From: Acorus gramineus
Lineage: Eukaryota; Streptophyta; Magnoliopsida; Acorales; Acoraceae
DNA length: 64,000 nt
Assembly (NCBI GenBank): GCA_030737835.1
Contig: CM060847.1
Location: forward strand, 4,244,484-4,308,483
Reading direction: 5' to 3'
Shown here piece after piece: positions 53,581-64,000 of this stretch; position 1 is the stretch's first letter; each line of letters opens with the position of its first letter. The position numbers were made by a program, and so were the translations under genes. Under the pieces are notes generated by a model that made no database searches, had not been told where the DNA came from, and worked only from the letters and a program-made list of their open reading frames with translations.

Positions 53581-54504
53581 GTTTTTGAATTACTGCAACT
53601 GTGCAACATTTAACATTTAATATTCTTATGGGGGTGGGTGAGCTGTCAGTCAAAAGAAATCAAATGAGGTTTTAAATTGGGGCTGTAGAGGTCATAAGGA
53701 TTCTTACCCACCTCTGCTGTGCTGTGCTTTCATTATCTTTTCCCATTTATGTTCACTTGTGTTCATGAGTAGTAGTTTCTACTATTTTTTGCCAAGCTTT
53801 GAATGCAGTTTTGTACATGAAGGTCCACTCAGACACACATTTTATTGCACAATTTAAGGTCTCTGCATAGACAGAGAGACACTAATGGTGTACTTCGCAC
53901 ATCCACCTAATAAAGAGTGTGTTGAGAAATATCTTTCATTTTTATAAGGGGCATTTTGGTAATTTTCTTTTATTTTTTTTTTATCTTATTCATTAGTTTT
54001 TTTCTTGTTGGAGTTTAAAAATATTATTTTTTTCTGCAAGAGGTCTCACGGCCATTTATAGGTTTTCTTAAGAAAAATGATCAGTGTTAAAGAAGAGGCT
54101 GAGAGATTTTATAATTCGATTACTTGATAATAATAAATTGTTTCCTACTTTCCTATGTGATTGTAGATAAATTTTATCGGCCACTTAAATTTGCATGTTC
54201 TCTTATGTTGTTGTATTCTTTTTATATTTGCAAATGTTGAAATCAAACTCTAAAAACGTCATTGAGTCAACAAAGAGAATTTAAAAACATCTTCATGTAA
54301 ACATGCACTTCCCACCTACTTTAGTTTTCTTTGTTTGCATATTTTATACAACAAAATATGTTATTTCATGAAAGATGAAGTATATTACTCAAATAAGTTA
54401 TGTATATCTATTTATACAAAATAAAAAAATTACATATTTAGCAAATAATATCACCTTTTCACTTTCGAAATAAGACTCCATGTGACTTAACATCCTCTGT
54501 GATT

Positions 54505-54985
54505 GACATGTACCCCCGTTTGAATTGAAGAATTGAGTTATTCTGGATAGATAACTATGCCAGTATAGATAACAATTCTACATGAATAAAATATTTTCTG
54601 TTTGGTTATGTTTTTTTTTATTCTCATTGGAAAACGTAAGAATAAATGTTGAGTTGTTTGATTGATGAAGAATAAAATATAAATAAAGTGTAAAAAGTTG
54701 ATTTGACATGTAAGCCCTATTGATATATAAGAGGTGTTGATAGATGATTTGATGTGATGAGATGTGTTTTTTATTTATTTGTAGATGGCCCCACTTATTC
54801 ATAGGAATAGATAAACTGAGTATAGCTTATCCTAGAGGTTACTTAGAATTGTTATACTCTCTTATAGTCGTTTAAACTGACTTAGTAATACCAAGTTATA
54901 CTCTGCAAACAAAATGTCATTTTTTCTATCCATTCTTATACCACCCTTATTTCTTATTTCGAGTTTAACCCGTGATCCAAACGGT
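54505..54985 (-). repeat. MITE-like dispersed repeat, copy 7, reverse orientation
   Basis: Ends CCCCGTTTGAATTG and GATCCAAACGGTG form an imperfect inverted pair. Family signature in reverse: TTTGGTTATGTTTTTTTTTA then TTCTCATTGG. Confidence 0.6.
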
Positions 54986-56284
54986 GAGTAAAAGTACAAA
55001 CACTTTATGATTGGCAATTTAAAGTACAAACACTTTATGATATGGGTGTATGAGTAAACCCTGTATGCAGTCTGTTTAATACATGCTTTGATTAGGATTT
55101 CTTGGTATTGAATGATATGCAAATATGGCTTTCCATATGGTGCATGTGCACTATCTGCATCAGCATTCATCTCTGCTCTTACAATTCACCCCCCCTGGGT
55201 GAAACCATTGGACTCAAACCAAAATTTATATAGTTAAATTAATTCTGATGCAGAAATAGAATATATGAGAATCCAGTTTTAGGAGATTGTGTTAAGAGAA
55301 ATTAAGATTATTTTGCTTGGACTATCCTGGAATGGTTACAGGACCAAGGACTATTTACCAGGCACGGAAAATAAGAAAGATTATCAAACTAGCTCTTATT
55401 AATTTAAATTTACTGAAAAGTTCTTATCAGAATGTGAACTTTTTATTGACATATTATGGTACTCCCTTCTACAAATTAATATTTACCAAACTAAAATAAT
55501 AAATCTCCAACAAGAATGAATATAGCCAAATACTAACCTCTGGGGATTTTTTTTTCTTTCAAATTTGTAAAGTCTATTTTGGTAAATCGACCATCTTGAT
55601 GCTGGAGAATGTAATGTAGCCCCCCGCTCTATGTTTTGTTAGATTCTCTAGAATTAAAAAGCGATGGTACACTCAACTCATTTTACATCCCATTCACAAC
55701 CCCATATAATAAATACATAAAAAGTTATACCGGGGAATACTAAATTAAAAAAAGATTATAAAAATGAGTATATATGTCATTTTTTGAATGTATGTATATC
55801 ATCAAACAAGTGCAATTTTTTTTTTTATCCTACCCCATAATCTAGGTGCATTTGAGATAAAATTTAAAAGTTCATTGTGTCAATGCAGGTGTGCTACGTA
55901 GATGACACGAAACTATTTAAGTTGAACAATACATAGTCTTTTTATGTCATCTTTGTCGCATCTTGACTCGCGCATAAATTCTATGTATTTATCACACACA
56001 GGATCCCATTAGCTGTTCATCATTACTTGATTGATTGTTTGAGGTACAGTGTGAAATAAAAGAACAGAAGACAAGGAGACCACACTCATCTCAGATAGTC
56101 CTACAAAATAAATATTAATTCTTGTTGAATCTAAATCTGTATGTACAATGCAATCCATGACAACACACTATACAATATATCTGAAATGAGTACATCTGTT
56201 TCAAAGAAGCTGTACCTATGATTCAAGGCTAGGGAAACTGCCAATAAAGATGAGAAGGGCATAATATTTGGGATGGGATCCCAT

Positions 56285-56725
56285 TAGCCCATGTTTGATA
56301 TGGAAATTTGGGGTAAAATAAATGAGGATAAAATGAAATAATGATAAAATGGGTGTTTAAAAGACTGAAATAAATGAGAATCTGTATATCATAATTAACT
56401 GGTATAAAATGGTATAATTATTTATGCTACCCACTAGAATTAAGTTATTTCATGTTCTTCAACCCATTTAAATATGTGGGTCCCACTGTCAAATGTCATC
56501 ACCTCTTATAAAATAGGGAGCTCATATGTCACATCATTTTTTCACCTTTTATAAATCCTTATTCATATTTTATCCATGATCAATCAAACAACAAAAACTT
56601 TATTATAACGTTTTTCAACGAGAATAATTAAAAATATAACTAAACAAAAAATCAATTTTCCTTATTTATACTGAATAGTCATAAACTTCATAATAACTTA
56701 ATTATCTATCCAAACAGGGCTTAGG
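56285..56725 (+). repeat. MITE-like dispersed repeat, copy 8
   Basis: Bounded by GCCCATGTTTGATATGG and TATCCAAACAGGGC. Signature CGAGAATAATTAAAAATATA then ACTAAACAAAAAATCA. One of the most complete copies. Confidence 0.7.
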
Positions 56726-57464
56726 GATTATCAATTGCCAACAGAATCTTGGCATGCACAATTTACATGCAAAACATGTGTTGTGATTTATTTTTTTATA
56801 GTTATTATCAGGTATTAGAGACTAACATCTGATAGAACCAACCTAATTGAATCCAATCTGCTGAATAGATTTGGAGGCGAAGGCAGGTGAGGTCCAAACC
56901 ATAGGTAACTACAACCATGAATGAATCTATAATGACTTCACAGAATTCCCAAGGAAACAAATAAATTCTCTAGCACTCCATTTCATAAAAAAATGAATCA
57001 CATAATTTTATTTCATGAATATAATTTGTTAGAAAACAAGAAATTAAACGGGGCTGAACATAAGAATGAGTGTAACACCTCAAAGATTGAATGCAGTTTT
57101 TGTGCAAGGTACGCTTTACAATTCTATGTTTTCAGTGAAATGTATATGAATTACTTGTTTTTTTTCTAAATGAGTACATTGAATTTATTGACATATATAT
57201 GTTTCATTTAAAAAACCCAAAATAACATTAAATGAAGTATCAAATCAAAACATGTGATGACAGCAAAAGAGAGCACAAATAATAATGGTCCTGATACTCC
57301 CAGGAAACCACTGCCAATCAAACAACATTTTTAAAATTATGAACATCCTACCATTTGTCCAACCAAACAAAACAAAACATTGTTTTTTTAGAGGGTATAT
57401 ATAATGAACATAGGAATATGGAGGCCAGAGAGTTTAGGAAGGAATATAGGATGAGTATAGGAAT

Positions 57465-58065
57465 TAATATACCTCTTTGGATAACGTTAGTTATTCTGGG
57501 ATAGAAAACTATTTCAGCCTAGATAACTTTACTGATGAAATAAATCATTTTATGTTTGATTTTTAGTTATTCTTGTTGAGATATGTAATAATAGACTAAT
57601 GAAGTTTTGTTAGGTAAGACTAGTGAAAACCTTTTCTACACTTCCTCTACTGGATCGGAGGTCCCTTTGCAAGTGCCCGTGCTCTTTTGTTCTTTTTATA
57701 TGTTTTTTTTTTCTATTTTTTTCTTTCTATTTCTCCTTATCCCTCTTCATCCCCCTTTGGACATGTCTATTTTGAATTTTGAAATGGATATGCCCAAATT
57801 CTTGCTCAAAAAATAATGGAGTTTTGTTGTTTGATTGAGGTGAATAAATGAAAAAATGATTTAACATATGGACCCGTTGATTTATAAGAGATGTAGAATA
57901 GATTGGATGGAATAATATAGTTCCGGGGGACCTGATATACCAGTACCAGCTTATTCTCACATATTCTGATATAGTTATACTCATTTATTCCTTACAAACA
58001 AACTGGTTTTGGTACTTATTCCACCTTATTCCACATCTATTCTTTTATCCAAACAGGGGCATAAC
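57465..58065 (-). repeat. MITE-like dispersed repeat, copy 9, reverse orientation
   Basis: Bounded by CCTCTTTGGATAACG and TTTTATCCAAACAGGGGC. Reverse signature TTATGTTTGATTTTTAGTTA then TTCTTGTTGAG. Contains TTCCTTACAAACAAACTGG near 57988. Confidence 0.6.
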
Positions 58066-58450
58066 AAATTTTGAGCATTAGAGAGGATACACAGGGTTGG
58101 CTCTTTAGCTAGAACCATGGATTTGATCCTCGTGAGTTCGAGTTCGAATTTCTACATATTTATCTGATGTATTGGAGATTTTCTCTACTAATGTTGGGGG
58201 TTCATAGTCATAAAAACTAAAAAACATACTTCATGCCGAAGAATGATGGCACAATTAATACAACAAATCATCCTATCAAAACTGAGATATTTATTGAATG
58301 AGCCACAATCCTGCCTCAAATCCTTTAGAAGAAATGACAATATTATCACCTTCCTTTCTAGGAACAAATAATGCCGAAGAACAACCCCGCAAACCAAATA
58401 GAAGCAAATAAAAATACTTGAATTGCAAAACAAGGCGTTCAAGTGCCAAC

Positions 58451-61400
58451 CTACGCAGCAGACATTACGCAATCGAGTGCTTGCTTGCAGATCCCGGTCA
58501 TTGTTGCTTCTGGTCCATAAACCTAAACAATGACAAAGTACATAGACAGTCAAATTATGCAGAAAAAAAAATCTAGGCAGAAATGTATCACACACAATTT
58601 CATACAGAAAGAGGAGGATGACCAATTTCATAAGATTAAATTCAGATGAGACAACAAAAAAATTCTGCATCAACAGAAAAACTGGTTCAATTTCATCAAC
58701 TTGTGAACCCTTCTGAAGCAAACAAAGGATGTTCCGAATGGCATCCCTTTTCATGGGAAGTCATGATTTAAGAAAAACCTATAAATGTTTTTATTGTCTG
58801 AGGTAAGCAGTAGAGCTTGCAAAAACAAATACAGAAGAAGATTCTCGGTTCTTGTGCCAAAGCATATAGCCCACTAAGATATCTATAACTATAATATATT
58901 ATGGTTGTGGTACCTCGAGGGGAACACCCAATTCTACTCCCAGAGCCCGCATTTTTTTCAAACCAGTCTGATAGTTCGGCCCACCTCTTCGAACATATAT
59001 ATGCATTCTGGAGGCCTTCAGTTTGGATTCCTGAAAAATAGGACAGGATAATGATGATGATTGCAAGGAAAAAGTGCAATCATGTAAATAGTAAGTTGGC
59101 TAGCATAGGTTAATAATCAACCTTTTCTCTGAGGGCCCTGATAATGCCATTGAAAGTAGCTGCAACATCAGTAAAATTGGCTATGCCGCCTCCAATAAGA
59201 AGAGCTCGCTTCTTGCCATCAGGATCTGCGGTGGCGCACTGCCACAGTAAAAGGAGAGTCAGATTTTTAAAGTAAATGACATGTTAAACACTGATTAACT
59301 GAAAGAAGAAACTTAAATGGCCAAGCGAGCTCTTACATCAATAACAACCCTTGCATACTGCAACACCTCATCCTCATTGGGGGCTCCACTGTACTCCGCA
59401 TAATTTCCAAGTTCTGATGCATAACCCAAATCTCCGACCTGAATGAATTAAGTCAACCCAAATCTCAACAAGCATGCTTTTAATATAAATCAGATATGAT
59501 GGTCAAAAACTAGGTTGAAAGAGTGTTAGATATGGAGGGGCAAGGTAATGCAACATAGGGATTGAACACTACATAAAACTTTTTTTTTTTGTAGATAAAC
59601 ATCTTTACTTACTGTGTCAGCATAAATGACGCTAGCACCCCCACCAGCCACCATAGTCCAGATGCGTCCTTTTGGATTTAAAACAGTGAACTTCAGGGAG
59701 GCACTAGTCTGAAATAACCATTAAAAGTTAGCAACTCATAAATATATTCTCACTATAAAGTTTTTCTGCACAAGGAGGCAATGGTACATAATATTTTACA
59801 CATTGATGGAGTGAGATTGTTCAGTTGACAATTGAGTTTCATGGTGAAATTATGAATCACTTACAAGAATGCACTAAAATATGAACAAAACCATAGCTAC
59901 TCTCTCCCTGCCTCACCTCCACACATATACCTTACACCCACCATGACAATTCATAAGATTGTCTGAAGGTACAGATCCCACAAAACAGCCATTAAGAAGA
60001 ATCTCACCATGAACCAGTAGCGAACATGGTGAGTAAAGCATCAGGTTATAACAGAATACAGAAGCAACAACATGTCATACCATATGACCAATGACCCAAA
60101 AGTTCCCAATAAAATACAGAGGTCACCATCTATTGATGATGTCTCTGAAATCAAAGTTCACTACATGGGAAACTATATTCTTTTTCGGATTGGTGAGTTT
60201 GGGGCGGATTTGCTGAAATCCTTTGTTTTCTCTACCAAGTGCTGACAGCCTCAATATATTTCCCCAGTAATGTTTCTAGATGACCAGAAAATGAATAATA
60301 TAGTCTCCTCCATTAATGTTTCAAGATAACCAGAAAAAACAATAATATGAGGCTTTTAGTCCACAACAACAATGAAGTAACTGTTGGAAGACAGTGAATA
60401 AAATTAGGAACTGCACGCTATTTGAAAAGTTGGAGCCTGGATAATGGGCAACAGCCAATTTTAAGCATTTCAATAATATAGAAGTTCTCATGTAACCTAT
60501 TAAGAAGCTATTGCATGTTTCTGGTTTAACAGGTTGCTCTATGATTTATACGATTCATATCACATCTCAGTTGTTGCTGATGGATGGCAGAGATTAAAAG
60601 CTGATTTACAATACCCAAAGAAGCAACATAAACCAGGGGCTATCAGGCATGCATGCCATTGATGAACAATGATGACTCAAATAAAGACCAGTCAAGTAAG
60701 TCTTCAATGAGGAGTATAATAGTGCTTAATGTGTACAAGGAGAAATTCACTGATGTTATGCAGCTTCAATTCCAAAAAAGAGACAGCAAGAAAGATAATG
60801 TTTACCAAATATCTAGAGTGATGATCGGCCACCACAATTAATTAGTCAAGGCACAAGGAGCTAGATGCATTAGAGGTACCTTTTCATCCAATCCGTGAAT
60901 AAAGCTCTCTGTCGAGCTCAAAACTCTACCAAAAGGAAGTGGAAACTCAATGCTCCCCCATCTAATGCATCAAGAAATACAAATCACAATCTTCAAAAAT
61001 GTTTCATTAAACATTATTTAAGAGGTCAGATTATACTTCTTGAAATTCTTGAAGGCTGCTGTATCATCCAATTCTCCTCTCATATCCAATGGATACGGCT
61101 CACCATTCACCAGTGTAAATGGATTCATCTCAAGGAACGTAAAGTCCAGATCTGTGGCATATAGAGCAATAAATTTCAGAATTTAAAAAAAATACAATGA
61201 AAAGTTACTAACAGCAATGACAGATTCAACAATACATAATAAAAATAAAATGGTCTGCCAGAATTTGAGGATCTGGGGACAACTTTGCAACAAGATTATA
61301 TTTCCTTTAAAGGAATAATGTTATGAGACAGAGAAAAATGCCAGTGAAAATCTTCATATAAAGGCATACCTTGAAACACTGCAAAGACACCCTTTATGAA

Positions 61401-62455
61401 ATCACCAATTTTCCCTCGAACCTGAATCAGTAGGCAAGATGTAAGAACCAGTAAAATTACCACAACAAAATGCAATCCAGTGCAATGGGTTTCACAAAGA
61501 TATTGCCAACATACAAAACACCCTAAAACATCAACAGTCAAATTCCCACATGTACTTTCAAGATCGTCAGGGCAAAAAGACAAATTTTTCACCCCAAAAT
61601 ATATCTCACTATCAAAGTTACTCAATATATGTTTCTAAATGATATTGCAAAGTCCAACCATTTCATCTATAATTCTATACCTCCAAGGGAAGTGTTGCAA
61701 TCAAAGGTGCACAAGCGTCTGCCGTCATGGACTTCTCAGTGGAGAGAAATATCGTCTTAACCTACAATGCCATAGCCAAAACCACAAGCAAAAATCACTC
61801 CAAAATCGCAAACATGAACACAACACGGTATCATTCTCTTCAAAACTCTACCTTGTCCCAGTTCTCCTCAATCTCGATCCCTCCACACTCCGAGAAGCTG
61901 ATCGAGCACCCGAGCCTATCCGACATGATCGACAGGTAGAACTCTTGATCATGAGGCACAAAAGGCTCCACAATGAACGTGGTGATCGGAGCCCTGCATC
62001 CCCCCATCTCAACCTATCAAACACAAGCCCAATCACATCAAAAGATCACATACGCGAAACAGAGATCCACGTGAACACGAACCTCCACGCCGAGTCGTTC
62101 CTTGACGAACTGCGCGACCTGAGCGAGATCCAGATTCAGAGCAACCAATCCGCTCTTCCCGCGCTTCCCGAAGAGCATGTCGGGCTTCACGACCAGCTTC
62201 GTCGACGACAGCCACGGCTCCCTCTCCTTCAGCTCCGCAAAATCCGTCGATTCGTCCACCTTTAAAAAAGCAACACGAAAGAATTCGAATCAGAGGGGGG
62301 ATCCGCATTGTTCGAACAGATCGAGTGATCATGAACGAAATGAAAGATGAACGGACCTGGGCGGAGAGGATCTGGAGGTCGATCCCGGAGAGCTTCTTGA
62401 GGTGCTCCTTGAGGAGGCGCTTCGAGTCGTACTCTCGGATCTTCTTCCTCGCCAT
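58451..62455 (-). CDS. ACLA: ATP-citrate lyase (citrate synthase-like) subunit A
   Basis: Cytosolic ACL cleaves citrate with CoA and ATP to acetyl-CoA and oxaloacetate, supplying wax, sterol and flavonoid synthesis. In plants the enzyme is split; ACLA is the ATP-grasp, N-terminal half of the animal enzyme and pairs with ACLB. Twelve exons give exactly 423 aa, the family length: 62455-62357, 62259-62083, 62013-61852, 61761-61681, 61421-61370, 61151-61037, 60961-60880, 59708-59613, 59438-59337, 59238-59122, 59030-58914 and 58522-58451. Recognisable stretches include [92 protein letters not shown] and [18 protein letters not shown]. All introns are GT-AG. The first exons are GC-rich and later ones are not, the 5'-to-3' gradient common in monocots. 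ACLB is not in this window. Confidence 0.97.
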
Positions 62456-64000
62456 CTCCGACGACTCGCACGGATCTCGAACGAAATGGATCTTGAGAGA
62501 AAGAGAGAGAGTGAATGAAGGATCCGATCGAGAAGGGCATTTTAAATGGGGGAAGGTGGAGGTTGGTTTGGGGGGAACGAACGGTCTTGCTTACCTAACA
62601 CGGGTCGGCACGAACGGGTGGTGGTGGGGTTCGGTGGTTGAAGTGCAGCTGATATTTATTGTGTGCAGTCGAGTGTACTCGGGTTTGGTTGGGGTTTACG
62701 TTTGGACCAAGGGTCTGGCTATCTGCATCCCTCTTTTTATCAGACACACTCATGTCTTTATACACCCCACCCAAATAAGTTGATTGCTTTAAACACTCTC
62801 AAGTAATGCAAGAGGATGAGGAGGAGGAAGGCCGTCGACACCTAGCACTCCTCCCTCTCCCTACCTAAGCACACCCAACATAAATGGAAAAGGGGTGCAA
62901 ATAGCCCCACCCTTGGACCAAAGGGAAACCATTTCGCGAACTCACTTTAAAGTCTGGCCGGAATTGGGTTGGGCTGGATTGAACATCTTCTCCTTCAACC
63001 CTATATGTATGGGATTGCAAAACGAACTGAATGTATCAGCCTAGTTAATTTTTTAGCGTCGTTATACTCAATCCATTTTATGGTCTATCTTATATGCATA
63101 TTTAGAAATCCAATGAAGCATATGCACTGTTCAATTATATATATACATTGTTAAAATATTTTTATATTTACTAAAAATATGTTCATTTAATTTAAAATGG
63201 AGCGATGTACACTTTTTATCAAAGTGTATACATCGTTAGATGATGCTTATTATTTCTTAAAAAATTAAAACAGACATGGTCTGTGTTTTGGACTATAAAA
63301 AAAATTGAGTCTAACATTTGTCTCTTTTTTTAAGGAGTATAATATGTTCACAGACTGTGTGCAGTCAACGCCTTTTTTATCTTTTTAAATATACACTTGT
63401 TAATTGAAATGGATATTGTTATATGAATTATTGAAGTATATATTGAGATACACTAATGTTTTTTTTCTTTGAATAAATGAAAACAATTGCAGTCCATACA
63501 CTATGATAGAAATACATTGTGATAGTGTATTATATACTGCGCTATCGTGATGTATGGGGCTACAGACAGGCTGTAAAATGGGCTAAGTGTATTAGCCCTC
63601 TTTTTTTTAAAAGCAAAATGGGCTACACTCAATTCATTTTACAGTCCAAAATACAATTATATATGCATCGTTAGAAATTCAGTTAAGTATATGCATCAGT
63701 GGACGAAGTTTATGCATTGTTAAACCTTTTTTTACATTTACTAAAAATGAATTCATTCAATTCGAAACGGAGCGATGTACACTTTTTATGAAAACATATA
63801 CATTGTTAAGTGATGTTTACCATTTCTAAAAAGATAAAAAAACATATGTAGTATGCATTTTTTTATTGTAAAAATGATTGAGTTTACCATTTTCTTTATT
63901 TTAATAGCTATATTACAGTCGGGTCTTTTTATAGTTCTAAATGCAATCCCATATTTTTTGTCGCGGCCCAGAAGCTCATGTATGACATGTTCAGAAAGCT
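62456..64000. other. Promoter side of ATP-citrate lyase and repeat-rich right edge
   Basis: The first about 80 bases are the presumed leader of the minus-strand ACLA gene, with a GA/CT-rich tract at 62490-62512. 63050-63900 is repeat sequence. No gene was seen to the right edge. Confidence 0.55.
63050..63900 (+). repeat. Dispersed repeat (copies c and d) shared with 17215-17634
   Basis: GAGCGATGTACACTTTTTAT occurs at about 63201 and again at about 63770, each followed by a TATACAT(C/T)GTTA and GATG segment, so the unit is present twice about 570 bp apart. The phrase ending TTTTGGACTATAAAAA is shared with 17578. Confidence 0.6.

Larger units (their letters stand above)
53181..58450. other. 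MITE-rich spacer between the glycine-rich protein and ATP-citrate lyase genes
   Basis: No gene supported. Four copies of the common MITE family occur (about 53255, 54505, 56285, 57465), separated by A/T-rich filler. AAAGTACAAACACTTTATGAT occurs twice close together at about 54990 and 55021. At 58099-58157 a tRNA-like stretch (GAGTTCGAGTTCGAATT) resembles a polymerase III B box. Confidence 0.55.

Noticed and set aside
58188-58754. 188-aa minus-strand frame at the end of ATP-citrate lyase
   Set aside because: It overlaps the last exon in another frame, includes intron and 3' UTR sequence and looks like AT-rich translation.
61639-62265. 208-aa plus-strand frame opposite ATP-citrate lyase
   Set aside because: Antisense shadow of exons 2-4 of the enzyme gene.

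Overview
This window is nuclear DNA from a flowering plant, most likely a monocot. The genes are intron-split and named plant families are recognisable. Several genes have very GC-rich first exons set in AT-rich introns and spacers (dihydrolipoyl dehydrogenase, ATP-citrate lyase, ubiquitin-S27a), a pattern typical of monocots; the species cannot be named from the sequence. No bacterial-style operons, rRNA, tRNA or CRISPR arrays were seen.

Layout, left to right: (1) the 5' part of an RPAP2-type RNA polymerase II CTD phosphatase gene, minus strand, running off the left edge; (2) a decayed 5'-truncated LINE retrotransposon, minus strand, with a 15-bp target duplication (3024-5680); (3) mitochondrial dihydrolipoyl dehydrogenase, plus strand (6789-9864); (4) a convergent plastid-type polyketide cyclase/START-like protein, minus strand (10745-14418); (5) a multi-pass membrane protein, plus strand (19608-24107), preceded by an orphan or alternative first exon of the same family (16751-17079); (6) ubiquitin-40S ribosomal protein S27a fusion, minus strand (28425-28886); (7) a HEL2/ZNF598-like RING E3 ligase, plus strand (34018-39425); (8) a KRYPTONITE/SUVH4-like histone H3K9 methyltransferase with 15 exons, plus strand (42346-49792); (9) a small secreted glycine-rich protein, minus strand (52811-53125); (10) ATP-citrate lyase subunit A with 12 exons, minus strand (58451-62455).

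These are unlinked housekeeping genes (transcription, translation quality control, chromatin silencing, acetyl-CoA metabolism), not a functional cluster. The exon models were built by hand; all of them keep frame and give proteins of expected family length (511, 224, 316, 153, 875, 637, 104 and 423 aa), except the RPAP2 gene, which is open at the edge and has one uncertain splice junction.

The spacers are full of small transposons. Several have clear target-site duplications: a hAT element (8 bp), a Mutator-like element (9 bp), a PIF/Harbinger-like MITE (TTA), a short retroposon inside an intron (9 bp) and a probable Helitron. One MITE family occurs about nine times. The most notable gene-level observations are four GC-AG introns among about 47, an exact 35-bp tandem duplication that copies a 3' splice site, and a paralogous first exon that could splice in frame to the downstream membrane-protein gene. 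I found no convincing wholly new biological system.
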